A model generated the notes under the pieces. That model saw only the letters and a list, made by a program, of their open reading frames with translations. It was not told where the DNA came from and ran no database searches. The position numbers and the translations under genes were made by a program. From NCBI GenBank assembly GCA_037176845.1, contig JAYKXP010000058.1, positions 279,781 through 343,780 of the forward strand: a DNA stretch of 64,000 nt, in the 5' to 3' direction. Shown piece by piece: positions 32,108 through 46,783 of this stretch. The first letter of the stretch is position 1. Each line of letters starts with the position of its first letter. The stretch comes from Paramarasmius palmivorus (lineage: Eukaryota > Basidiomycota > Agaricomycetes > Agaricales > Marasmiaceae).

Positions 32108-33741
32108 ATGCGTGCTTCCACTTTTGCTCTTGCCCTTTCCACTGTTCCCGCTGCACTTGCCGCAAACTACGATGTTACCGTTGGAGCAGGCGGAAACCTC
32201 GTTTTCAACCCAGAATACGTGCAAGCAGCCGTAGGAGATACCGTTACCTTCACTTTGTGAGTGTCTTGCACTTGACCTATAACGTTCGGATAACCCAATT
32301 TTCCCTCCTCACAGCAATCCCAAAAATCATACAGTGACACAGTAAGTGCTTTGTATCATTTGCTGGCACCATTCCGCTGAACAGAGTTGATAGGTCGACT
32401 TTTGATGAAGTGAGCGGGTTGCATGATTTCCCATCTCTATCTGTTCTAACTTGACGCCAAGCCATGCAAACTGAATCCAGAAGGTTTCAACAGTGGATTG
32501 TACGTGTTGATGGTATTTTCTGATTCCTTGTGCTGACACTGGGCCTCAGTATGCCGGTCGATGTCGGCTCGGTCGATCTTCCCCATGTAATGCTGACTGT
32601 CAACCACACCAACCCGATGTGGTTTTATTGCCAGCAGCAGAAACCGGAACCTCACTGTCAGAAGGGGATGGTCTTTGCGATAAATCCTCCACCGGAACAC
32701 GACCCCCACTCGTTCGCTGCTTTCAAAGCCCTAGCCATGGGCAGTGGATCCACTCCTAGCTCGACGGCTGTTGATAACTGGTCGACCCCTCCACCCCAAA
32801 CCTGGCACACAGCTACCGCTACCGTCTCCCACGAAGGTTCCACTTGGCTCACGACCTATACTAGTTATGAAGGAACTCCGCGTGAGTTTCTGTGCCATTT
32901 TCACCGAGTATTTCCTAGCGTTCTTACCTATAGCTTTAGAACCTACATTTGCTCCTCAGCCTGTAGACCACAAGATTGTCGTTGGCGTGGATGGAAAACT
33001 CGCTTTTGGACCCGCCAATATCAGTGCCGCCATTGGAGACACTGTCACTTTTGAGTTCCGTCCCAAGAACCACGGTGTTGTTCAATCGAGTTTCTCGTGA
33101 GTCTTGGAACGTATACATGCCATTGATACTCGATTCTCATCATTTATATGCCTAGGCAACCTTGCCAACCTCTAGAAGAGTCAACCGGCGTCGTTGGGTT
33201 CAACTCTGGCCTGTAGGTGCCTTTACCTCCTCGTTTAGAAATTCCGACTAATGAATATATTCAGCATGCCTGTGTCCGCTGACGCCACGGAGTTCCCAAC
33301 TTTCAGGATTACTATTAACGATGTCAGTACCCTTTTACTTCACGCCATCTCCACGGCCTGACCATTGTCCTCTTGCTCGTAGACTGCTCCGATCTGGGGT
33401 TACTGCCCTCAAACCCAGCCTATGTCTCATTGTGGCGCAGGTTAGTGACATCTGTTTCTCCACGCATACTGTAGATCTGAACCGGCTACTTATCAGGAAT
33501 GGTTTTCTCCATCAACGCTGTCGAGTCCGGTCCCAACAACTTTGCCAACTTTGTAGAGTTAGCGAAGCGCACCGCAGGACCACCTACATCCAGTGGAAAT
33601 GGAAACAACGGCACCTCCGATAATGGTTCTGACAATGGTTCTGACAATAGCAACAACGACAACGGAGCCCTCCCAGGCGCACAACGCTCAGTTATTACAA
33701 TTGCCGGAGTCATCTCCTTGGCCTTGGTACTTTTCGTGTAA
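32108..33741 (+). CDS. secreted twin-cupredoxin protein, probably GPI-anchored
   Basis: Signal peptide (MRASTFALALSTVPAALA), two cupredoxin domains, then a Ser/Asn/Gly/Asp-rich linker and a C-terminal hydrophobic tail (ITIAGVISLALVLFV) of the kind replaced by a GPI anchor. Domain 1 has VGDTVTFTF, PKNHTVTQSTF, FNSG and WFYCQQQ...HCQKGM; domain 2 has IGDTVTFEF, PKNHGVVQSSF, FNSGLMPV and WGYCPQT...HCGAGM. Each domain thus keeps the His-Cys-His-Met set expected for a type 1 copper site. About nine introns were placed, all canonical, and no frameshift was needed. Fungal relatives are often called extracellular serine-rich proteins; a role in the cell wall is inferred. Paralogous halves indicate internal duplication. 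Confidence 0.85.
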
Positions 33742-33970
33742 AGGACTCCGATAAGGAGACCTTTTTATTTAAAGTGGATGGCACGGACAGCTTTTAAGTT
33801 ATTATTCGGACGATATGTTATGTATCGCTTTTACGACTTTTAATGCACCTTCCTTTAATTAATGCCTTCACCTCGCTGAGCGCTCGTCACTATTGAATCT
33901 TCAAGAGGGTACAGGGAGTATAGTTAATGGACAAGATTCATATAGATGCAGATACTAACGCAACATGTGG

Positions 33971-36900
33971 TTACTTGTACGGTATACCTATACACAAATA
34001 TTAGCTCTGGCGAACAAACCAACCTGGATACCGACGTACCGTTCTGGAGCTGAGGAAGAAGGTTAAATTTTAGCAAATCATTGAGAAATGATAATGTAAT
34101 ACACACCCTCTGGAACTCGTCGTAAGCTGTGCTCCTCACGTTTTCATGCGCATTCTTGATTATGGCCATCATATAGTCTGCGGCTTGCCTCTCATTGAGA
34201 CCAACAGCAAAACGATCTCTGAGTCTCTTGATAGTTCCTTCTCCTTTGAAAGACGGTAAACTTGAATCGAGCATCAGCTGAACCATGGAAACAAGCTGGT
34301 CTGCATGGGGACGGATTGCTAGGAATGCCTTGACGGTTAGGTGCTGGAATAGAGTGTAGCCTTGAGACCATCGTCCGCCCATAAGTTCAACCATTTCCCG
34401 GTTAAGTTTGAAGGACGACGGCTCGAATTTGACACCCTAGTGAGCAAGTCAGATTTTGTTGATGTGACCAATGTGGTAACTTACTCCTGGACGTGAAGCC
34501 GAAAGCGAAGATAAGTCAACTCTGGAGTGTAAATCTCAACGGATGATATACTTATCTATGTCAAACAAGAACCCAAAATCTGTTGGTTTTGCTTAGCGAA
34601 GTCAAGAGCCTGTTGAAGCAACCTCCGCACCTATGTGAACAATGTGGCCCTCGCCATCTATCATGATGTTTCCATTGTGACGATCCTTTATTTGCAGAAT
34701 ATAACAGGCAACAGAATAAGCTGCCATGGATTGGATGAAGTTGAGGCGGGCTTGTTGAAACGCAACCGTGTTTTGACCACCGTATTTTGAAATGAAGAAA
34801 CCCGAAAGGTCATTTACTTTGGCTCGGCCCATCTCGTCCCGGGAGGTCGCATTGGGTACCACGTCTATCACGCCGCACTTTGAATTGTCAGAATCAACGT
34901 GAACGTAAATATGGAGGCGTGGCTTACTCCTGGAGCTGTGGCTGTGACTCGGTATGGGAACAAATACAACGTCAATCCGACGGTTTCGAAAATGTTTTTG
35001 AACATTGCAATGATTTGCAAAGCGAGTACGTCCTGTCGACAATCATCTCCAACCTTGAATATGGCCTGTTGCCAGACGTCGTACTCTTGGCGCTTTTCGA
35101 TTCCTGCACCATCACCGTCTAATAGTGATTCGGGGTCCTCATCAATCTGGACCTTTTCCTTCCGAACCTTGAAGGTCGCCATGAACGGTGCTTTGGCGTG
35201 ACTCTGTAAAGGTCTGCCCGATTTCTTGTCGATGTCAACCACTACGCCATCCGGATTACTCGGGAGGTAGACGCCGACGTCGACAGTAATTTTCGCCATT
35301 TCTTCGTCGATCTTGGCCTACAAAAAGATGAGCGTTGTAAAGAAATAAGCGGAAGGTGTCCACACACCTTTTTCTCGGGCTTAGTCTTCTTTATGAAAGG
35401 TTTGAGTTTCCCAGAAATCGAGGTAACTTCATTGAAAAATCCAAATTCGCGGTCATAGAAAGCACGTGCATCTCCTGAGAGAGATCGTACAATCTTATCG
35501 ACCATCCCATCCAATGCAGGTTTCAAAGGGTCTTCCTGTGAAACGAGTCAAAAAGTGATAATGATAGTCGTTGCCAAAGGGCTGACCTCCTCTCCAGCAT
35601 CGTCTTTATGCGTGTTCGCTTTCATGTTCCATATTATCTGGTGGCAAAACAGCTGGGAAATTTTGGCAGTTTCAAAAATGAACCGAGAAACATAACCTAA
35701 ACAGCGTCAATAGCATAAGGTCATACAACAAATGAGGAACGTACCAAGTTCGTCGTATCGTAATGCTTGTACAACTTGGGGAACATAGAAGAAAGTGAGA
35801 TCGACAGGATGTTGTTCCAGAACACGGTGTGCGTATTGCAGAATCAATGGATCGTTCTTGTAGCGTGGTTCAAAGAACGTATTCGCGATAACCGGAGGAA
35901 CCGGTGCCCACAGCAGTAAAAGCTGAGTATGTCCAAATTATCGTCAATTTCACATCAACCTCAGGCCGAGATTTACATACCTTGAGATCCCTGTGGACAG
36001 ATGGGTCTAATTGATCGCCCAAGAGGAACGCAAGAGCCTCAGGGACGTCGAGAACATCGACAGCCGAGGATCTAACTAGCTTGGTCACCTCATTGCGTAT
36101 AATAGGAACCTTGAACCTCTCCGCAAGGTGGATCGCAATGGCGGGGTCAACTTGCCATACAGCGCGTACTACGCTTATCCATGCATGCTAAAATTATGTC
36201 AGATTTTGTTGTATGAGCCGCAAGATGCATACCTCGATAGTTGTACCAACATGATCCGAGCCACGCTTTGGATCATTTGTGGGGTTTGCCCATACACTCA
36301 ATCGATAGATTTCATTCTCTACGAGGAGTCGAAGGGGGTGATTGAGTTCTTTGAGCCGAGTGTTATAGTCTGTTTATCGAGTGAGATCGTGTAAGCCAAG
36401 CGATACTCAAATGCTCACAAGTGGAACGAGATGCAAGCTGGGCTGGAGCTAGGCTTGATATGGCGAGTGTTGAGCGAATAGCATCAGTTTGCAAGTATGA
36501 GAGGAATTCCGAGAGTACCCGTATATCAGCGTCCACTTGAACACGATTTGCACCGTACGACCACCTGTGCAAAGTTGGTGAGACGTTCGAAGCAGGCTGT
36601 CAAATCACTCACTGAGGTCGGATTGCAAACCAGGAATAGGCTGCAGCATAGAGACTCTCCCTGAATGCACTTTCGCATATAGAGTCGAGATGAGAGCTCT
36701 TGAGGGTCTCGAAGCCAAAGAGGAGGAACGAAAATCGGGCCTCACGGGCCAAGGCGTGCGTGCTATAATGTTAAATCAGCGGCTGTCTTCAGCAAGCGAG
36801 GAAAACGGACCTCATGGCCTTGTGCGCTCTTGCTGAGCGCAGCACCAGATGCTGGATCAGGAACATGACGCCAGGCCTTCCGTATCGTGCCGCTTGCAGA

Positions 36901-39900
36901 CGGCTAACAAGCATCTGCAAAACTAAAGCATGAGGGCTAAGAAGCCTGCGTGCGTTGGCCGTCCCTCTATCTATCTCCTTCTTGTCTGTGGGGCTGTAAG
37001 TAATTGGATGATAGAACGGGTCGTCATAACTGCCATATTTTCTTAAGTCGTGTGACACAAGGTAACGGTGTAAGACCCACTTCTGAGAGTTTGAGAAAGC
37101 TCCCTTCTCGAGACTAATTGTGTCTGACCAGGCAGATAGGATTTCGCTCATTATCGCGACCTCAATATTTGGTTTCTCGGCAATGACCCAAGTCCAGACC
37201 TCGATGGCCGCTGCTATCGCAGAGGGTGTTGAAACCTCGAAAGGTAAAGATACGAGGAAGTGGAGTAGTTCATAGTCACACTGGCAAGGACTGTTAGTAT
37301 GCTACTACACAGACAAGAGGAATCTATACCTGAGGTAGTGAAATGAGGGTCGCAGCGCAACGGAATAAGAGGCGTTTCAGTTCCTGAACAGTCAAAGAGC
37401 TAGACTTGCTCCGTATTTCCTTTGTCGATTGGGAAAGCTTCTCTTTTAATGCGACGATTTCAGCGGATGGTGCCGTTCGCGGAGGGAGCTTTTCGATCTT
37501 GTCGGAAGCTGAAAGGTACTCGTTAGAGGCGCGCGCATCCATTTACAACATAAAACATCACCAGAACGGCTAGCCAGCCTGAGACCAGCAACCTCTCCCG
37601 CAAAGTAACCTTTGCTGGCAATCTGACTGGCGAGGACCTTGGCTTTATCCGTTTTCCACTGAGAAAGATTAGCCAAGGCAGCTTGAAGTCATTGATTAAT
37701 ATCAGACAATCAATATCAAGTGAAATTGGCGTACCAAGTTGCCGATGTATTGGCCCGACTGCTTTTCCGAACCTTTCGGCGACAGAAGCACCCAGTTCGG
37801 TAGCGTCAGATGGACCAGCTACGGTTTGGCTTATGGCAAGGTATTTCTATGTGTCTGTTCAGAACAAAGGCTAAGGCAGAAAACGGGCGACATACCTGCA
37901 GAGTCGACTGGAAGTTCAATAGGCGCCCGTCCCAGCGCTAATTCAAACCACGTGTTTGAATTTCTCTGGAGCTGGGCCAGGATTTCGTTTCGGACTTCGT
38001 AACTATCAGTCAACTGCAGAGTAATGCCCGTCCTGTCTGATTCGAATTCATAGATAGGGTTGAACTAGTGGGGCCATTGTTGAACTGCTGTCCGCTGAAA
38101 GTAGTGAAATAGACACACCTCGTCAGTAAACTCGTTTTCACATGCCCGTCGAAGGAGAGTCAGTACTTCCAGGATCGCAAATACCAGAGGCGGATCACAC
38201 ATCAAAGAAGGGAATGCAGTGATCAAGCGATTCAAGTATTTTGAAGCAACATCTCTCGCTTTCTCAACACGATGTGTGCTGCCAATCAGGAGCTTTTGAA
38301 GCTCTGAAGAGAGTGACTGTGGCAGGGCTTGTTGGGATGCCTGGATATTCAAATCGGTGATACAACCTCTGATGACCTAAATACTGTTTAGCAATTGAAT
38401 AGATGTAAGGTGAAAGCTTACCTTTTCAGCAATGGATTCCATACAGGTACTGAGACCAGGATGGCGATTGAGACTGTCATTAACAAAGTAGGACACGAGT
38501 GACGAGGGCAGGCCAGTGGCAGATCGCATACTCTCCATATCATGCATCGTTAGCAGGAAGATAATCTGTCCGCAAGAAAGGTGTCGAATATCACTGCTTC
38601 GAAGGGAAATGTGTTTCGTGAGTGCCGTACGGTGCTTCTGAATGACCTACACAGGGCATCAGTGTGAGAAGCGAGGCTGTGAAACATGCATACCGTGTCA
38701 GCATAGTCCTGCCTTATGACTGAGCTATATTCGACGTCACTTGCGACGGAATCGTGAGCTTCTTCCACGACTAAAGCAGGAGTCTTTGCAGCTATGCGCG
38801 CGAGTGCAGGCCTCTGCCATTCCATAGCCGTCACTTCTTTCTCGTTGACTGTAAAGCCGAAGAGGACACAAAGGAACCACATGTTACGGAATAACGACAC
38901 GAGTGAGGATGTGCTGCTATTTTGAGGGTTGAAGTCTTCGTGAGCAAGAAGGCGTCGATTGGGAGTAGCAATCCGGCCAGTTGCTCGATCATATCATCCG
39001 TCTGTCATCGCATGGACATGAGTAAGGGTAGGGGCCATGATGTCTATGTGCACACCTTAACGTGGTGATTAGCGATCTTGACGTTCTGGATCGCAACTCC
39101 TTTGTCAGCGAACAAGGTCAGAAGCTCTATCAGGTAGAGCTCGTAGAGTTCGGGACGCCGGTGCAACTCCTGTGCCAGCCTTGTCTGGGCTGCAAGAACC
39201 TAAAACATAGTCAGTCCGGTCCATTGAGCGCTGCTAGAACAACTTGCCATGTTATTGGAAAACCTAGGATCATCAGGATTTGCGGAACGATTTATGTTGG
39301 AAAATACCCGGATTATGTCACTGAATGAGCTCTCCGGGGCCGAAACTGCGAGGTCAACCAAACTGTACGCAATAGCGGCCTCGACGGTTGGTTCGGCAGT
39401 ACGCAGACGTTGAAGTAACATGGAAATAGTCAGCCTGGTGACCTGTTCACAAGTTAGTGATCGAAAGAAACGGCCGACAACAGAACACCTCACCTCCTCT
39501 ACGCGAAATTCAAGAGCAAGTCGCGTCACTACGGAAATGGTGGTGATCCCAACCAGCCGTTTTTCGTCTTCAGACAAGCCTTTCAGCCCAGCTTCAGCCG
39601 ACTGTGCTGAGGATTTATCCAGTAAGGGATTGCTCAGCATCTGTAAAGAGGAGTCATATATATCCTTGTTGGCAGCGGCGATATAGTTGAGTAACGAATA
39701 CATGTTGGACATGATAAGGTCGTCTCCAGGTGCAAGCTGCAACTCGAGTTAGAACCTGTTATACGCTGGTGCGAATGATAGTGGTCTCACTTTGATGCAA
39801 AGTGCCAAACATTTCGCAGCTGCTGCGAGGGGCGGGGGAGCTCGAGATTCTGTTGCAAACTCGAATTCGAACATTGGTATCGGAGAGGTGACAAAACGGC

Positions 39901-41485
39901 GTAGATGGGTTGCCATGGGAGCTGCGATATCTGGGAAGCTGCGGAACACTGAGAGCATGATCCAGAAACGTCAAAATATGACCCACTTCTGTACCAATAT
40001 TGTGGACGCCTTCAGAGCTGCCTCTTGAACTAAGTTGTCGGAAATGGGCGATTTGTCGCTGAGTAAAAGTAGAAGACGAGCATATACTTTCTCGTCTATC
40101 TCCCGGAGTAAGACCGAACAGATCGAGGCCAGTTTCTAAGGAAATTCTTGAGTTTCAAGAAGAGCTGCATCGAGATTCGTGACCTACCAAACTCTCAGAC
40201 ATGGTTTCCCAGGCGTAGGTATCTATTGACGGCTCCTCCTCCATCTCTTCAATTTGCACAAGTAAATCGGTGAAACACTGCATCGAGTAGGCAATAGTCT
40301 TCTTCAATGCCTCGACAGTATTTTCATCTGGCTCCTCCAGATCTTGAACAGCCTGGCGCATAAGATAATTCCAAGCCTTGTTTGCTGCCGCTGCTTCGGA
40401 CTGGCTTCCGGCATTGGATGTAGACGGAGGTGCCAAAACCTGAGCGAGGATTGTCCATGATATTTCAAAGACGCAGCAAACGATAAAGTATCCGCTGAGA
40501 GGCCGACCACAAGATACGTAACGAGCCATGAAAGTTTGCGTGAACTGCAACGTCTCCGGGTCCTCTTCTTCAGACTGGACAATGTCAATGAGTAAATGGT
40601 TGAGACGTTCCATGATGTCGGGCGAACAGATGGCATTAAGAGGTTTAGTGAGCTTCTGCCATTGATTAAGTGTCCAGCAGAAAGGAGTGGAACTAATGGC
40701 TCGGTAGAGACCATGCAAAGCAGGCGTGAGTTGGGTGAGGGCATCAATAGCTGTCCGACTGTCAGATAGCTAGACCAGAAAGGGTAATACCCTTACCGTC
40801 GCCAGTTTTAATCTTGTCCACGATGTCAAACATGAAGGAGACTAAAGCATCGGTAGCAGCATCTTTGTATTCTTGGTGAGTGCTGGATATGCGCAGTAGC
40901 GCAGAGACAGTGGAGCAGACGAGTTGATCTGGTAGAGCCCAGTCTTTGAGCGAGCGGTCAGCTCGCAGGTTTTTGTGGTCATGGCGGGATGTCATACCTT
41001 CCCAACAGAGGCTTCTATCGAAGTCAATGTAGGGTACATCCCTCAAGACATCGATTAAAACCGGCATTAGGGTATCAACGGTTTCCGCTATGTGTGAATC
41101 GGGGAAATTGACCACAAGCTCTCCGAAAGCAATATTGCAGTGAGCACGAGAAGCGGGCTATAGACAATGTTAGCTCGGGACAGGAGGTATTCCGGCTACA
41201 TACCATGAACACCTTCTGCAATAGTTCATCTTCTTCGTTCACTTTCTCTTCGCCTTCTTCCTCCTTCCCATTAACCTCGCTGTCTTCCTTCAACTCCTCC
41301 TTCAGTATGTCTCGAGTCTGAACCTTGGAAGCAATGACGGAGTTTGCATATTGCACATTATCGGGTATCTCTCCAACGCTTGCGGCAATGTCGTTTAGGA
41401 TTCTTTGGTGGATATTTAGCTCTAGACTATATAGCTTTCAGTAATTCATTCGTCGAGAAACTGTCGAACTGGCATACCAATCCAT
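33971..41485 (-). CDS. STT4: STT4, phosphatidylinositol 4-kinase III alpha
   Basis: Long multi-exon gene. The start is a short exon at 41485 that splices to give [18 protein letters not shown], like the N-termini of fungal STT4 proteins. The stop at 33971-33973 follows LQNGIPYK, the family's conserved end, reached by splicing two small 3' introns. The lipid-kinase domain shows [69 protein letters not shown], the catalytic loop DRHNGN, and [10 protein letters not shown] (split by an intron near 34562-34612). Upstream lies the helical repeat region. The kinase makes PI4P at the plasma membrane. It is head-to-head with the coiled-coil gene at 41657. I did not verify every internal junction of the N-terminal 5 kb. 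Confidence 0.93.
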
Positions 41486-41656
41486 ATTGTCGAGAGTGGA
41501 GGCTAATGCTGAGCAGGAACGGTGATCATGACGCCGGTCGCGACTGGCCTTCCCCTTTCGGAATATTCCCACACTCTTCTCTCTCTTTACTTATGTAAAA
41601 AGACCTTAGACAAACAACGCGTCGCGTCCTTAGCTCCGACAAGCACCTCGCTCTCG
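41486..41656. promoter_or_regulatory. 171-bp divergent intergenic region STT4 / coiled-coil gene
   Basis: Start codons of the two genes are 171 bp apart and point away from each other. No TATA box is visible; a pyrimidine-rich run (CTTCTCTCTCTTTAC near 41575-41590) faces the plus-strand gene. Confidence 0.45.
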
Positions 41657-42712
41657 ATGGGTAGAGAACCCAGTAGGTTTTGACCATAATTTCTTGAGCG
41701 GACTCATAACCGGGACTCTTTCAGAGCATTCCGTTACCGCTACCTCCGGCCAGGCTAAGAAATCCGCTCGAACGACAAGGCCATCGGCAGCCGTGTCCTT
41801 CGTCGACGATAACGAGGACAACTTCATGGAAGAAGCCGGTTTGGAAGATGATAAAGCCAGATATGACGATGAGGACATGTAAGTGTATCCCATCATTGCC
41901 GATAATGAGATACAGATGACTTGTCTAACATTGGCAGTGCATCCGACATGAGCAAGTTTTTACAGGATCTTCGAAGTAATTATTCACCTCTTTGTCTTTC
42001 ACCTGAACATTTGTGAAGCTTAGTTTCAAGAGCGTCAAGCAAAGAAGAACTCGGCCTCAAACACTGCGTTCGAGAACCAGAAGAAAGCCATATATGCTGC
42101 AGGTCGAGCGCGAGCACAGGAAATCAGTCGGGATGGCATTGCGTATCTGTGCGTATGATTCATTCTTATTGATCGATTGGTAAGTCTGATATGAAAACAT
42201 AGTGAGAACCTCAAAGCCTCCTTACTCGACATGAGGAAGAATGAAAAGTCGTACGACCGATACACCAACGATGTCATCCCAATGTGGAACGAACAGGATG
42301 TCGGCGTTCTCAATATCCATCTGGCCTGACCTTGTGGCTAAAGCTTGTATATATGCATCCAGGAAGCAGTTAAAAGCCTCATCGATTCATATGAAACAGC
42401 TATGGACAACCTCTTCCCCAAGCGTGCTGAAGCAATTGCTTTAGCGGCAGAGCAACGTTCGTTTTCGCCTCCTCTCGCATACCCTTCACGTATAACCCAT
42501 TCTTTTCTAGTGGAATCCAACCCAGCTCGACGAGAACATCAACTGAAATCTTTCCTCGCAAAGGCCCACGATGAAGTGGTGCGCAGTCGTCAGAATGAAA
42601 GGGTAAGCATGTCCGGCTACATGTATACCCATCTTGCTCACCAGTCCAACAGATTGCTACAGACGCGTCAAAGCTCATCAAGAATGTCAAAGCCCTGCTT
42701 CTCAGTGTATGA
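41657..42712 (+). CDS. unrecognised helical/coiled-coil protein, nuclear-type composition
   Basis: I do not recognise this gene. The first exon MGREP splices across 52 bp to HSVTATSGQAKKSARTTRPS, then an acidic patch (DDNEDNFMEEAGLEDDKARY), then a long charged helical region (SMSKFLQDL-like, QERQAKKNSASNTAFENQKK, DGIAYLENLKASLLDMRKN, NDVIPMWNEQ, EAVKSLIDSYETAMDNLFPK, HQLKSFLAKAHDEVVRSRQN, IATDASKLIKNVKALLLS). Predicted structure is mostly alpha helix with coiled-coil potential, about 250-260 residues. Basic plus acidic N-terminal segments suggest a nuclear or chromosomal structural protein. The join at 41975 is one base out of frame (possible extra A). The end is either the TGA at 42710-42712 or a further small exon after 42780. 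Confidence 0.6.
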
Positions 42713-42879
42713 TTCACTCTCCATTTGTTGTGTCCTGCTGTACTGTCACTGGAATACTCTGTAACATATCCTCTGTAGCACTTCTCTAGTATGTATACTC
42801 TTGTAAATCCGCCGTATAATGAAACACCGTTTCATGCTTACTACTCACACATCAAAACTCCGAACATCAGCGAAAAGAG

Positions 42880-44318
<1,439 letters not shown>

Positions 44319-44408
44319 TTTGGCGACCTTTGCCCCACGTTGACGATGGTGGGTACACGTCGAGGTCGAGGTTCAAGGAAGAAGGCAACTTGTTTCCGTT
44401 CCTCCGTG
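44319..44408. promoter_or_regulatory. 90-bp divergent intergenic region glutaminyl cyclase / TRS23
   Basis: The two start codons are 90 bp apart and face away from each other. The sequence has no TATA box. The same spacing as between CPD1 and TAP42 is probably a coincidence but shows how short these promoters can be in this genome. Confidence 0.5.
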
Positions 44409-44972
44409 ATGGCTATCTTCGGCCTTTGGGTGAGCCTCGTTTCTGCCATTTTGCCAAGTACTGAACCTCTCTAAACAGGTCATCAATAAAGCAGGAGGCC
44501 TAGTTTACCAGCGTAACTTTGCAGGTCTGGTCATATTTGCGTAGTTGCGAGTTCCAAGTTGATTGTGGTAAAGAGGGTCTCGCACAGCTCACGTCCAACG
44601 AATACCTCGTTCTTGCTGGAACTCTCCACGGAATTCATGCTATCACCAGTCGACTTTCACCTATTCCAGGCAGCAGTTCCGGAGCTCAGGTCATAGAAGG
44701 GGAGACCTTTAAGATGAATATCCTTCTCACCTTAACAGGTAGGCTTCTGTTGGACGTCGCAGTCACTCCTTATTGATTTTTAATAAGGAACGAAATTCGT
44801 TTTGTTATCTTCCTTGACTGAGACCACAGCCGATGTAATCCTGCAAAGAGTCTACGATATATACTCAGACGCTGTCATGAAGAATCCGTTCCACACACCA
44901 GAGATGCCAATCAGAAATGAAGGTTTCGATAACAGGATTACTGCGTTGATTGGAACAGGACATACTTCGTAA
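44409..44972 (+). CDS. TRS23: TRS23/TRAPPC4, TRAPP complex core subunit
   Basis: Four exons (44409-44429, 44479-44524, 44574-44738, 44788-44972) give 138 codons with no frameshift. TRS23 is a longin-like core subunit of TRAPP, the exchange factor for the Rab Ypt1 at the Golgi. Conserved segments are [36 protein letters not shown], the short SPIPGSSSG loop, [31 protein letters not shown] and [15 protein letters not shown]. Length fits the short fungal and animal forms, without the PDZ-like insert of yeast. Confidence 0.94.
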
Positions 44973-45265
44973 TCTGAGGCGATAGCTATCTGGTGTGTAC
45001 GAAACGATCCTCTTCACTTTCGTCACGGCTAACGTCAAACACTGAAGTCGCTATTGGAAGACCCCATTGCCTCTCACCAATTACATCGGCGTATCCCCGA
45101 CCAGCAAACCGTCTTAGCGCACCAATGAAAAGAGATATGCAGTACTTCTATCCTGAATTGTGCCAGACTTGAAGATTCAGCTACGGCGGCACGAATTCTA
45201 TCTCTGAGCGAGGACTATAGCGATTATATCATTAAACAGTGTATATAGAGCAGGTCTTCTAAATC

Positions 45266-46783
45266 CTAAGGGTCAATGAACAACCTCAAAGCTTCCTTCA
45301 TCCTCTCGTCCCATTCAGCTTCCCTATCAGGCCTCACGATGTTCCAGCCTTCCTCATCCGCTCTCCATCGCTTCTCTTTCTTCATCCTATCAGCCCTCAA
45401 CTCCACTTCACTCATTGGTGGATTATTCATCTCCTCTTTAGTCGGCTCCCTTTCGCCACGAGCCAAAGCACGAGCCGTCTTGAGTTTTTCAGGCAGAGCC
45501 TTGTAATACTCGGCTCTCTCCTTTTCAATAGCGTCAAGAGTTGACGCCAGATCTTTGCGGTAGAAGGCTTCCGCCTCCTTTCCCATGTCGAGATCGCCTC
45601 TCGAGACGGGGGCTGGGGGGTTCGTTATGTCGGAGAACAGAGGCGCTGGCTCTTCTGCAGGCGGAGGATTGAAAGGTCGAGTACAATTAAGAACTAAACG
45701 ATACGCAGCCTCTGCGCCTGATTGTACTTTGTGACGCTGGTTAAAGAAGTCCCAGAGCATGTATGGGATTTGTTTAAACCCAAGGTAGTTGGTGAATGAA
45801 ACAAAGAATCGGGGGAAGGAGAGGAATAACCGGTGGTGGCGCGTTCACTGCTTCTGGGATTGGCGAAGCTGACTTCGCTGCAGGCGTGGGCTGTGGAGCC
45901 TGTGGCTTGGGGAAGCCAAATGCACCAAGCGGTGGCATGCCCGATGCTGGGGTGGGAGAGGATGTGGATTTGGGTTCGGAAATGTGCTCTGCTTTGTCTT
46001 CGACCACTTCTTCCAGCTCATCAAACCGACCGTCTGCTTCGAGCTCATGAGCCAAAATTTCCTCGTGGTCGACCTCTTCTAATCCCTCCGTCCAGCCCTT
46101 CTTCATCCCGGCCATGAACTCCTTCCAGGTAGGTCGGCCAACAATGACGATACCGCCTTCCATTCTGTGTTGCCGAAGTTCAGCCAGCGTCCGGAAAGGA
46201 TAGTTAGGTGGTAACGCTTCCTGAGACGGAAGTGAATCTAAACCAGCATCTATTCGACGCGACTTGCGTATATCCTCTGCTATGCGTTTCGCAATGTCGC
46301 CATGCCGTTTTCCGACCACCATGTCATAGTCTATCGCAGCGGCAACAAAGATGGGCTAGAAAAACACGCAGCGTCAGTCTGGATACACGGAAAAGAGGAG
46401 CGCAGGCCCCGACCTTGACGTACTTCCGGAAGTACCTCATGCATTGGTCCCAATCTTGGTCCCCAGGCCACCGTGCACCATACACAGTGACTTTTCGCGG
46501 CCATGCCAAGTGGTCTAGGGACGTTTCCTCCGACAAGTGCTTCACTTTATCAATGTATTCTTGTTTGATATGCTTGCATTGTCGTCTGTCGTAGATGTAG
46601 TAGCCTGCAATGCTGCCCGTGACGGTCCAGAATATGAGCCAGTTGCGTGAAGGTAATTTGGGTCTCTTGTCAAGCAATGATGGGGGGAATTCCGGTGAAT
46701 TCAAGTACAGTCCTGACTCCGGATTTTCTTTTGGGTGGGTTCAATGAGGAAGACGGAGGATTTTCAACATTCTGGGAGCTCAT
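45266..46783 (-). CDS. TIM54: TIM54, subunit of the mitochondrial TIM22 inner-membrane translocase
   Basis: TIM54 helps insert carrier proteins into the mitochondrial inner membrane. The start MSSQNVENPPSSSLNPPKRK at 46783 leads into GVRTVLEFTGIP and SLLDKRPKLPSRNWLIFW, a membrane span (TVTGSIAGYYIYD), then HLAWPRKVTVYGARWPGDQD, AAAIDYDMVVGKRHG, IVIVGRPTWKEFMAGMKKGW and, near the end, FTNYLGFKQIPYMLWDFFNQ. Stop at 45266-45268. Both frame breaks are in G runs on the + strand: G6 at about 46682-46687 and G5 at 45811-45815. Removing one base from each restores the conserved reading (TGIPPSLLDKRP and LLPRFFVSFTNYLGF), which looks like homopolymer over-calling. Confidence 0.92.

Noticed and set aside
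45796..46117. Gly/Ala- and Ser-rich plus-strand frames
   Set aside because: Antisense shadow of the Pro/Ala-rich low-complexity part of TIM54.
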